Of a DNA stretch of 64,000 bases, positions 44,175-53,810 are shown piece after piece. The position numbers and the translations under genes are program-made. The notes under the pieces are model-generated. The model was not told the DNA's origin and did not search any database. It saw only the letters and a list, made by a program, of their open reading frames with translations. This stretch comes from Collybia mongolica. Lineage: Eukaryota > Basidiomycota > Agaricomycetes > Agaricales > Clitocybaceae. The first letter of the stretch is position 1. Each line of letters opens with the position of its first letter. The stretch is from contig JAAXNY010000001.1 of NCBI GenBank assembly GCA_013420905.1, positions 6,200,001 to 6,264,000 on the forward strand. The letters run 5' to 3'.

Positions 44175-44280
44175 GATCGGTTGTGGAAGGCTTATGAGAG
44201 AGATGTAAAAGCTGACTCACCCAACACTGCTTAACCAAGATGGCCCATCACCATCATAATCCAACTACTCAATAATGTCA
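44175..44280. promoter_or_regulatory. Short divergent promoter between UBA4 and APC10
   Basis: Only 106 bp separate the two proposed start codons, so the genes probably share a bidirectional promoter. An upstream UBA4 exon cannot be excluded. Confidence 0.5.
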
Positions 44281-45144
44281 ATGAATATACCACCAGGAGC
44301 TACACTCGAGGCTCCAGACGATGGTACACCCCTCATTCACTCGGGCATGTGCTGAACTCGCGTCATGAATATATATTGCTGATATGACTCAAAGCTACCG
44401 AAATTCAACCCAACCTCCCGTGGCCGGACATCTCATCACGCGCCAAATGGTCTGTTTCCTCTTATAAGTTTGGGTTTGGGGCAGAATGTCTACGCGACGG
44501 TGATCCAGAGACATTTTGGCAGTGAGTCATTTTGTGCTCTGAGATAAGGTGTTATTAACGTTTCTTTAATCAGCTCCGACGGGCCTCAACCACATTTTAT
44601 TACTGTTGAATTTCCGTGCAAGATTGCAATACAAGTGCGCGCCAATCGTGGTGTATTCCAAACCCACTAACCACCTATTCCTTAGAAACTCAGTATCCAC
44701 CTAAGTTTCCAACAAGACGACTCATACACGCCGTCCGCACTTGCGATTCGTGCAGGCACTGGCCCCAGCGACCTTCAGGACGTCCGGGTAGTAACATTAG
44801 AGAAACCTGAGGGTTGGATTACTTTTGATGTCTCATCGGAGCAGAACGAGGATGGTGATGGCCTGTAAGTGATTGTCGCACATCGTGGGATGACTTGACG
44901 GTTCTTACAATGATGGTGCAGGAGCCCAGTTTACGCATATGTTCTGCAAATTATCGTCGCGGCGAACCATATGAGCGGGAAAGATACACATGTGCGCGGC
45001 CTACGGGTCCTGGGTCCGGTCGAGTATGTATTTTTTTGATTGTCCCTGTCATAAAAAAACTGATTGTACAGGGATATCGCGACCGACGACGACCCCTTTC
45101 TTTTTGTAAACCCAAAATTCAAGCTTTACGAAACGATTCGTTAG
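44281..45144 (+). CDS. APC10: APC10/DOC1, anaphase-promoting complex subunit
   Basis: This is the DOC-domain subunit of the APC/C ubiquitin ligase, which helps substrates bind with the co-activator in the nucleus during mitosis. Joined exons give a jelly-roll DOC domain: AKWSVSSYKFGFGAECLRDG, DPETFW, SDGPQPHFITVEFPCKIAIQ, KLSIHLSFQQDDSYTPSALA, GWITFDVSS, YVLQIIVAANHMSGKDTHVR and GLRVLGPVE. It ends with FKLYETIR, close to the Ile-Arg tail that docks on APC/C. Introns of roughly 50-75 bp interrupt it (for example about 44521-44571, 44633-44689 and 45023-45070). The start at 44281 with a short first exon (MNIPPGATLEAPDD) is a reasonable but unproven choice. Convergence of motifs makes the call firm. 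Confidence 0.92.
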
Positions 45145-46059
45145 CTGGGCACAGTATAGGTCTCTTATCACGCCATGCCATGTACATTAACCAACGAACG
45201 CCATTAACAAAGGCTTTCAAAATGCATATTTCACACTCCTCTGTGAAGCTTCTAATAATGGACCAGGCCGGACAGGCCATGAAGGCTTACATTGGGGAGG
45301 GGCAATTGCCGGTTATTTTTTATTTGTTTATAGTTATTTGTCCGGCTTGGAAAAGTGCCATTTGATGACCCACAGCACTGGTGGCTCAGAAACTGAAGAT
45401 AATGGATTGGTCTAATGACAAGAGTTGCTCAAAAAATCAGCTTGGAGAGGGTCTTTGTGGTGGATTTTTGGATTCCCTCATATTTTTCAAGATTCATCAA
45501 AATTACATATGTTTTTCGGACCTGTGAAGCAGAAAAAGAAAAATCAAAAAATCCACCACAAAGACCCTCTTGCCCCTGAAAATTCATGTAGGATTGATCA
45601 AGGAAGTTAAGCCATATTGTGGCCAAGGAAGATGTCAGCAATGGTGCACTGTTGTCTGTTACCTCGCCTGTGGTCTGAAATTTAGATAGCCAAGACATGT
45701 CAAGTCACTAAATTACACACTAAATCTAATCAGAAGTGAGCCGAATATGGAAACATGTTATTTGAAACTCAGCTCAAAACTATACCCTCATGGAAAATAA
45801 TTTAATTCTCATTAATGCACTGCTCTATGGAGCTCAAAACAAGATGGGAGCTCTTTACATATACTGCCCTTCAATTTTCACTAGCTTGACATGTTTTATC
45901 TCATGAGGATGTGCTCCCAAAAGCATGAAATTTTGGTGGGTCACAAAATCTCTCCAAATTTGTCATTTGTTTACTTGTATTATGAATGTGGAGTAGGTAA
46001 TCATTGCCTTACATAAATATAGCAGAGTCATCCATACAGGTTTGTAACAACCTTCCTTT
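45145..46059. other. Intergenic with one strong hairpin
   Basis: I see no supported gene. An inverted repeat sits at 45447-45574 and is listed separately. The remainder is AT-rich sequence leading into the DUF4419 gene. Confidence 0.45.
45447..45574. repeat. Inverted repeat, about 28-bp arms, 65-70-bp loop
   Basis: AGAGGGTCTTTGTGGTGGAT at 45447 is mirrored by ATCCACCACAAAGACCCTCT ending near 45571, with the pairing extending inward through AAAAAATC/GATTTTTG. No flanking duplication was clear. It could be a palindromic MITE core, a small-RNA hairpin or a convergent-transcript structure. Confidence 0.6.
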
Positions 46060-47413
46060 TTGTACTCATCCAGTATGCCTATCTGGTTTACTGTTGCCAC
46101 ACATGCTGCAAATGTGGTAAAGGAATCTACAAAACTGGCCACTTCAACATACAATTTCCTACAACATGTTCAAGGTGATCACAAAATGGGATCATGTGCT
46201 CAGTTCCTCCAGGGTCAAACTTCTCCGCCAGCCACTGATTTTGCATCAATACATCCTGAAGAGAATGGTTTTGTCCAAACTGTCATCAAGGCTTATAACA
46301 ACCACCATCACCTTGTGATCAGGTATGTCTGCTCACCTGTTCATAACAGGAGACCTTGAACACCAATTCTTCTGTAGGCCAGATGATGTGTGGGTAGCCA
46401 TACTGACCCAGTTCAACTTTTAGTATGTTCAATTAAACATCTTGTATTGCACTTATTGAGATTGGGAAAAGTGTCAATGCACATGCAGAAGAATTGCACT
46501 CCCAATTTGTAGAACATGATGAGAAGAAAGAGCTGGTAGTAATCACATTAGCTTCAATGGGTGGGGCTAATTTTGGAGCTCTTGCTTGCCAAATGGCTGG
46601 CAAAATTCACAAATATGTATGTGGCTTTTAGTTTGTGCATGGTCAATGATTGCTGATCTTGTTAGGTGGTGGATGACAAGCTCAGGGACTGGATTCTTCC
46701 CAATATTTTGACAACTACCCATGATGACACAGTTATGTGTGCTATCACTATGATGTTGACTCTCAAAGCATGTGTACATAGATATTGTATTCTACATCAA
46801 TCAAACAATTTGCAAACTAAACATATGCACTAGTTATTTCACTTATGTATTTGCCTTTGGATGTGGTCTGCCCTCAGTCACACTAGAGGGTGAGCGGGCC
46901 AATTGGGAAAAATTAGCCTTGTGACTAGACAAGCTTCCTAGCTTTGGCCCCGAACCTAAGGCTTGGGCAAAGCTATTGCAACCTATCTTGTCATGTTTTG
47001 TGCAGGTGTTCAATGGCAAGCCAGACATTAATTTCTGGAATAGGGTCTGTGATTGGAGGCTCCTAGGATCTGGAGCCATTAACATGACAGGATGGTTGCC
47101 TGCTTTCTGTGCTTGGTCAGAACAAGGAAAGTGGCAGGCTCCTATTCTGGGCATGAACAATCTTGGAGGCAGACCCTTGATTTTTGGACCTTCAGAACAA
47201 AATGTTGAGAGGGGGTGTGTCCTGGATGGGGTTTCATACCCCATGATACACAATATTCCTGTTGGATTTTGTGAGGTAGATGTGAAACTCGCTGGAGATG
47301 GGGGGGAAGCAATGGGGATGATGGTGGCAGGACATGTTGGTCAACTTACTGAAGGGGAACTCCAAGATAGTGTCCGTCCATTACTAGGATGGTTTGTGTT
47401 TGTGAAGGGATAG
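46060..47413 (+). pseudogene. DUF4419-family protein with one in-frame stop
   Basis: This is a family of unknown function common in mushroom genomes. Joined exons give PEENGFVQTVIKAYNNHHHL, PDDVWVAILTQFNF, IGKSVNAHAEELHSQFVEHD, VVDDKLRDWILPNILTTTHD, FGCGLPSVTLEGERANWEKL, FWNRVCDWRLLGSG and NMTGWLPAFCAWSEQGKW. VGFCEVDVKL and DSVRPLLGWFVFVKG follow, all in family order. Introns lie near 46323-46378, 46422-46465, 46617-46664 and 46773-46840. A TGA at 46922-46924 breaks the exon in a KLALxLDKL context where Arg would fit, again a possible CGA change. Otherwise it is complete to the TAG at 47411-47413. It is recently inactivated or a polymorphic null. Confidence 0.75.
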
Positions 47414-48333
47414 ATGATTTTGTACCAGCCCAAAATTCAGGTTATCTTTCATGAGACAGTCGAACAACATGGGCCCCATAAGCAACCAAGCACTGAATTT
47501 GGAGCATACACACTGATGCTGCTAATTCTTGCAATTTGCTTTTGCCTACACGCTAATTCCATGAACATATATTCTCATCACGACTCGAAAGCATGTGTAT
47601 TCAAACTGTCAGTGCATCTGGTAAAGAAAAGGTCAGTGCACATACTTCCTTGTCTGGTCAAGTGATGGCACATGGCATAGACTCCCTTAACCTTGATTGA
47701 ATTCACTGGACATACTGATATAGGACTATCACAAACTATCAGCTCTCGATAAAATGACTTGATTGTATCAATGCTAACTGCCAGTTTTCTATTAGGTTTT
47801 GTGAGGTCAACATTGATTTGGACAACAATGGTACAATTTCCAATTGTTTGATGGTTCTGGGCCATGTGGGGTATCCCATTGAAAGGAAGGTGGACACTCT
47901 TTGACATTCATCCATTCTCTGTGTGGTACATTATCATCAAAGGAGAGCCTAAAGGTCTCTTGAGAAGTCCTGGGAGAAGACAGTGGCACAGCATGTAGGC
48001 ATATTGATTTCAGACTATATGATTTTGATTAATTACTTACATAGATCTGGAGGAGGGTGCGGCCCTTGTACTACATACTTAATTGTTCACCTGTATGCTA
48101 TAGATCATTGTTTGTCTACTAGATGTTTTGGCAGAACATAGGTCACCAAGCATTTATAGAATAAAGTGGAAGCAAAATGATAAATTTAACAAGACTTGTA
48201 ATTACAGGAATCAAGTAGTGAATTGTAGGCATCAACCTAGTAAATTTGTAATTTCATATATGTATTGAATATTTACCTGTTTTTGTAGAAACAACGGCTG
48301 CCCAGGGAAAGGCAAGGCCCCAATGACTTGGCA
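47414..48333. other. AT-rich intergenic, no supported gene
   Basis: Only short open frames occur. I saw no repeats with clean ends. Confidence 0.45.
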
Positions 48334-49020
48334 TCAGTTTGAGAGTAGGTTGACCTTATTTTGTAGGAAGAACAGGATACAATGCAGTAGATCTTGTCTC
48401 CCGGGAAGAGCAGTGCAGTCTTTGAGACACTTTTTTGTGGCTTTATGCAATTCCATAACTGGATAGATGAACCTGTTTGACATTTTTCAGTTTGAAAACT
48501 AAATCCCATGGTGCATTGATTGTGTCCTTACCGTTTCTGACAGAGGGGGCACTGATAAGGCTTGTTTTTCACATTGCTGTCAATGTTTTTATGGTTTTGA
48601 GGGGGAACAGCATTTGTGATGTGCAGTGATATTTTTTGATCCTCCACTGTGCCCATACCATTATCATCAACAGGCAATGAGGATGATTCACCAGGGGAGC
48701 TAGCAATGATATCAATGTTTGGGATGTTGTGATCAACTGTTGTTGCACTGGGTGAAGACTTCTTGACAATGGAAGATGGCCACTGAGTGCATCTGCAAGA
48801 TTTATCACCTCCAGGGTCAGTATCAAGAAGGTTTGGGTCTGTGATGTTTGGTGGAGTGCCCAGATTGGTGCAAGCTGCATGAGGCAGAACAGTCAGTGAA
48901 GGGCCAGCATCAGTAGAAATATTGCCAGATTGCTTATCAGGCCCAGCACCTTCTTGAGGGTCTTGGTGAGATAGGTTCCTCCCCCAGCCACTGGAGGCAA
49001 CAGGATTGAGGCTACAGACA
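48334..49020 (-). CDS. Fragment of a zinc-finger protein (two exons visible)
   Basis: Read leftward, an open frame from about 49020 to 48537 runs for some 160 codons of Ser/Pro/Asp-rich sequence and ends KPYQCPLCQK at a GT donor. After a 60-bp intron, exon 2 continues FIYPVMELHKATKKC and stops at 48336-48334. Joining makes one finger, C-x2-C-x11-H-x5-C, a C2HC variant of the C2H2 fold. A DNA-binding or transcription role is inference. The 5' end is not resolved: a stop lies upstream near 49041, and a solo LTR sits at 49109. It may be a truncated gene. Confidence 0.45.
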
Positions 49021-49108
49021 AAACTTCTAAAAAATGGGGTGTCAGTTAGGAATCAATGCTTGCAGTCCTTTTGACCAGCTGCTTATGGGCAAATTCCAGG
49101 GATGTGTT

Positions 49109-49298
49109 TGTTAAAGGTGGAAGCCTAGAGCTGGAGTCCTGAGTAAGAAACTGGGGACTCCAGAACAAGCTACTCTACACCTATATACCTGTAGGAACAA
49201 TAGTAGAGTACAATAGACAAAGAAACAATAGAACAATAGAACAATGAAAGAAGTGAAACAATACCAAGCTAAGCTATATATACAGGTCAATTCTAACA
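49109..49298. repeat. Solo LTR, 190 bp, with target duplication GTGTT
   Basis: It begins TGTTAAAGG and ends TTCTAACA, with GTGTT at both 49104-49108 and 49299-49303. Its short length and TGTTA...TAACA ends suggest a Ty1/copia-type element. No internal retroelement sequence lies nearby, so it is the product of LTR-LTR recombination. It contains an AACAATAGA-type tandem run and a TATATATA motif. Confidence 0.75.
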
Positions 49299-49387
49299 GT
49301 GTTCATCCTGAACTTCAATAAATCTGTGGTGATAGAAGGGTCAACCATTGAATGTGGTATTGAGGACGATGCTGTTATTCCAGCTGA

Positions 49388-49696
49388 CTACCCATTTTTG
49401 GGCTTCCTCCATACTTGTTGTCGAGGCACGTTGAGGGCTTGTGGAATGGGGACCTCTCTGATTCGTCGGCCTCGAGAGCTTGGCAATGTTGAGGCTGCTG
49501 AGGACGAAGCTGGACCAATGACGTTTTCGTCCGCTGCGAAAGAGAACGCGTCCCATGCGCCGATATTTTCGGAGCCAAATACGCGAATAAAGCGATCTCT
49601 TTGTGCGGTGGCGGCATGCGGTGGCCATGGGGCGATAAAGGTGGGGTCGGAAGTGTCGCTTGGAGGCGGTTCATGAGACTCGTTGTGTGGCATCAT
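49388..49696 (-). CDS. Hypothetical small protein
   Basis: A 102-residue frame from an ATG at 49696 starts MMPHNESHEPPPSDTSDPTF, has a central segment RDRFIRVFGSENIGAWDAFS, then an Ala/Ser stretch and a basic end. The frame is open further upstream to 50044. I do not recognise a family. The composition looks protein-like rather than random, but support is modest. Confidence 0.4.
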   Translation of the reverse strand: MMPHNESHEPPPSDTSDPTFIAPWPPHAATAQRDRFIRVFGSENIGAWDAFSFAADENVIGPASSSAASTLPSSRGRRIREVPIPQALNVPRQQVWRKPKNG

Positions 49697-52250
49697 ATGT
49701 AGGGTGTTTGCTAGAATATCAAAATAGTAGACACTGTGATATAAGCAAATGAGAATAGATGGGTGTTGAGGGGAGAAGTTGGACGTGGTTGGGGATTTGA
49801 CAGGGAAAGGTTGGAGAACTTTCACATATGGGCGGCTGAGGTGCGGTGGTGGGTGGTTGGAGTGCAGGAATGGACGTTTCTGGCAAAGCAAAAATTTAAG
49901 CATGTGATCGCGTCGAAAAGGTCCAAGCGTGATGGAAAATGTTTCCCTTTTGCATTGGCGTTGTTCCTTTGTTCTTCGGGTGATAACCAAGCCCCAGGTG
50001 CCAGAAGAGAAGAGCCATTCGTTATGTGTGATCAGGTGGCACACTTGCTGAACGGGAGTCCGGATTTTTAATTATAAAATGGATTGATTTCTTCAAGATT
50101 CTTTTGAACTAATCGTTAAGTGACCGGGGTGATATGTGTAAGTTACTTGCACTCTTCGTCAGACGTCAGATCGAACTTAGGTTTAGGTTTGAATCCCCAT
50201 CAGTACGTGCTCGTCAATCACTTGCCTTGCACACACAATTACACCACAGCTCATGAGACAGTTCACCGGATTAAATGCTAACTTCCGAGTTGACCTTCAG
50301 CTTCAAAACAATGATGTAGTCGTCGCTGTCCGCGTTAGGAAATGGGTAACGTCTATGCTCGTTACTGGAAACAACACCGGCAGAAATCCAAGTTTTCCTA
50401 GAATACCGAATCAAGCATGAGCTGTCATAAACCCCTCGAAAACGATACACTCCGTCGAGAACCTATGCCTGGGAGCGCCCCGGGTCTCCAACTTCATTTT
50501 ATCAAGTCTAAGTTGACATGTAGAAAGACCTAAAGTCCATACCACCAAGGATAATCATGAGTTGACCAAAGAATCGCACCCCCGTGACGCGACGTCGTTC
50601 ATCCCTCGAGAGGTACAAAATAAGCTGCTTGTTGATGGATCTTGTCGACGAAGTTATCACTGAGTTGGTACAGTATTTGAGGTTGGTGCATGATGCATGA
50701 AGACTGTAATTGAGGGGACTGTTCACACCACTCACACATGTACAGTGATGTGACGGGCCAACACTGGCAGTCCACGTAGGCTTTCGGCGAAACCCACCTC
50801 ATAGAGGTTGTTCGTGTCCTGCAAGTGATTTTTAGTAGCATTATTCAATTCGCTGGGAGTTCCTGTTATTGTAACGTGGAAAGGGATAAAATGGCCATGG
50901 GGGAAAAATTGTGGGACCTCCAATTGCAAATTGACAATGTCCGGTGACTGGCGGACCGCACTAGTTAAATAAATGATGGTTCATTTCCATTGTCATAAAA
51001 AAATAGAACAGAGGTCATTTTGTCGGCTGGGAATAATGTACATGTACATATAGGAAGGGCGCTTGTCCTCCCACCAAAAAAAAAAAGAACGAAAAAAGAC
51101 GGATGTGATGAATATGCGCGTGTCGAGTTTTGCCCAATTATCAATAGCCTATGACCCGGGCCGTGATGCAGTCTCATTCATACCTTCCATGTCCTGGGCT
51201 TTGATTTACAAGGAAAGGGATGTCTAGGTCTCTTCCTAAGATTGAGGTAATGCAACCTGGTACTTACATCATGATCTTCGGGTTTTCCATTTGGTTGATG
51301 CTGCAGGGATAAATGATAAGCAATAGCGTAGCCTCTTTCTATAATATTCCATGTTATGTATGATACATACCGTAGTACCCATAAGAGCCAGTTCCTCTGC
51401 GTGCCATGCGGATCCGAGCGGAGGAGGTATATTATACTGACACGGTCCTCAATTGGAATGTGTCATCAAATTTTTGTAACGTACTCTTGTTGCGTTCGTA
51501 TTTCTGCTACAGGAAAGGCCCGAGACAGTATTTAGAGAGAAATGAGGCTGCGAGCATTGTCAAAGTAATAAATCCTGCTTCAGTGATCAGGGTTGTAGAA
51601 ACCGTATAGCTTCGATTTGTCCTGCGGTATCATTAGCGTTAGCTTCCTATTCACATCCGGTCAGCATATCAATCTCTAACGAGACGAGTGCTCCTACCTA
51701 CAACGCCATCGGAAGTGAAACCTCTTCCTCCTAGTGGATCGCTCCAAATACAATATCCTACGTGGTGATTGGCTTCTCCAGGTCAAGAGAGCATGCGTGC
51801 GAAGTAATGCAGTGTCTTCAATCAGTCGCTGGCTACTTGCAATTGGGGTAGTGATGTGGAAAGGATTTGAGGTATTCAAGAGGTCCTAAGAAAAAAAACA
51901 TAGGGCATATAACGAGTGTCAAAAATGTCTTTCCAGTGCTCAGTCTGAGCGGAAAAGAAACGTGACGCTTGACGCGGTTCTGCTGTGATGGTTCAAGTAG
52001 TCCTCGAAGAAGAAGCGAAGATGCCAACGTTTCCATTTGTGGTGATCGTGCGATTATCCCTATTGTTAAATGAAACGCGGTTTCTCGACAGAAACGATTT
52101 ACCATCGCCTCTGAACCGAGATCGATGAAAAAAAGTGCGATGTTATAATAGAACATAGGTTTGCTCACATACGGGGTGTATTGAATAGTTCACGAAACAG
52201 ATTCAAGATAATAAACAACCTTGATATTCCGGATGAGCTGCTACGCAAGT
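49697..52250. other. Intergenic, no supported gene
   Basis: Several short open frames on both strands lack recognisable domains (for example 51833-52168 minus, with a hydrophobic end). No repeat with clean boundaries was found. Confidence 0.4.
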
Positions 52251-53222
52251 CTAAAATATCGAATTGATAAGACCACTTCCAACAGCTGAGCCTATTACAG
52301 TGAAGAACAGTCAATCACATATCAATCTGTCATAAGAACGGACGCAATTACCTGCTCCAAATCCCACCCCACCCACTGCGGAATGAGCCAACTAGAGGGA
52401 TACCCCGGATCAGCAAAATGAAAGATGGATATGGAGCTATACATACAGTGTTTTTCAGTCCACTCCCAAACTTACTTTTCTTCGGCAACTCCGGGGTTGC
52501 AGTGGGTTGATCATGAGCAGGTTGTGCGGGAGAGCCAGGACCATATGGGGCATATCCCGATTGCGAGGGTGGTGGGGGCCCCTGGTACCCACCTATCGGT
52601 TGGTAGGAGGAACACCCAAATCCCGCTCCCTGTACTTTTTCGGAGTAGGGCGTTGGTGCAGGCGAAGGAAGTGCAGATGTCAAGGGGGTCCTCTCAACAT
52701 AGTTAGAAGGAAATAGGCCTTGCTTTCCTTTATGACTGCCAGTCCACCAATCGGCGTTAGTTTCTGCTATGACATTTATCATTTCTCCTGCAAAGAATGA
52801 GAGGTCCCCTGAGTTCTACACAATCCAGATCTTAGGATAGTGTGATTATGAACATGAGAAGGAGATAACCTAACTTGTCCGTGTTCATTGTAATTCCACA
52901 TCGCCTTCGCTTGGAAGAGGGCCGCGGGGCCGGTAGGCGGTGGGGATTGGGCTGATTGTGTTGTGTGTGGGAGATTTGAGATCGGATTAGGGGCTGATGA
53001 AGTCACTACTGTAGTTGTTGTATTGGGAGATGGTGTTTGCACTGTCAGGTTTTGTGTTTGTTGAGTGAGTGATGCGATAGATGCATCCGAAGATGAAGAA
53101 CTGAGTAGTTTCGAGAGAATATCGCGGCCATTGTCCGGCGATATTTGGTTTTGAGATATTAGGAATTCGACATTCTGGCGTGTCTGGGAGACGATATGAG
53201 CAAGAAGGGCTACGGAATTCAT
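52251..53222 (-). CDS. Lsb1/Csh3-like SH3 adaptor protein
   Basis: The N-terminal helical region (MNSVALLAHIVSQTRQNVEF) resembles the start of the yeast Lsb1/Lsb2 and fission-yeast Csh3 adaptors. It is followed by a Ser/Thr/Pro linker and an SH3 domain: FQAKAMWNYNEHGQ, then across an intron NSGDLSFFAGEMINVIAETN, ADWWTGSHKGKQGLFPSNYV. Trp-Trp, Gly-Leu-Phe-Pro and Asn-Tyr form the usual ligand groove. A Pro/Gly/Tyr-rich stretch and a C-terminus LAHSAVGGVGFGA...GSAVGSGLINSIF follow. Family members bind WASP/Las17 and link actin to endocytosis. Introns lie at about 52799-52863, 52396-52450 and 52293-52352. The stop is 52253-52251. Confidence 0.8.
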
Positions 53223-53523
53223 GTCAGTATGTGAGTGAGTAGGATCAAGGAACTTGAACGAGTGGAAGCACCGCCACGCTGAAACGTTGAGATTCCGTCA
53301 CTGGTACGTGTATATACTCCGACTATGGAGTTGGAAGTTCACGTTATCATTACTTACGCACCGTTTGAGGCTGGATTTTATGAATGCGCTTTATAGATGA
53401 GTATATGAGTGGGAGCCTGAGGCTTAAGGGTGCGAGGCATTAGATAGGCAACTGAGGATTTCGTTCTGGTACTATATTATCAATCCTATCTGCTACCACA
53501 AGCGAGTATTTTCACAGTTTTAT
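53223..53523. other. Intergenic, 5' flanks of the SH3 gene and the U6-like sequence
   Basis: I see no coding sequence. A TATATTAT-like run occurs near 53472-53480, about 50 bases upstream of the U6-like sequence. Confidence 0.45.
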
Positions 53524-53614
53524 GTCACCTTCTGGTGACATATGACTCGGAGAAATATGGAACGATACAGAAAAGATCAGTATGGCCCCTGGCTAAGGAA
53601 ATGTGACACGTTTT
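53524..53614 (+). ncRNA. U6 snRNA-like sequence, probably a divergent copy or pseudogene
   Basis: A perfect 5' stem-loop GTCACC-TTCT-GGTGAC (53524-53539) is followed by ATATGAC and the U6 core GGAACGATACAG (53559-53570), ATGGCCCCTG (53582-53591) and TGACACG (53604-53610). A TTTT run (53611-53614) could end Pol III transcription. Against the universal core, ACAGAGA reads ACAGAAA and the AGC triad reads AGT. The internal stem-loop region is altered (GGCTAAGGAAATG), and the usual 3' tail is missing. These bases are essential in working U6, so a retro-copy or pseudogene is most likely. Confidence 0.65.
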
Positions 53615-53810
53615 CCCGGAGTAGTAATTGAATTCTGCGCATCTCATTATTTATTTTATTGCTCAAACCGGCGGGTGGCTTCGTTGCTAGAGCCTGTTAT
53701 ATTAGGAGGAGTTAAGCCATGTACGACAGGGCTTTTATTCGGAACTGTATTTGCTTGTATGGCGATGACTGGTGTTACAATGTTGTGAAATAATATAGAA
53801 ACGATACACT

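Noticed and set aside
45429..45698. 89-residue minus-strand open frame over the hairpin
   Set aside because: Its codons are imposed by the inverted repeat, and no domain is visible.
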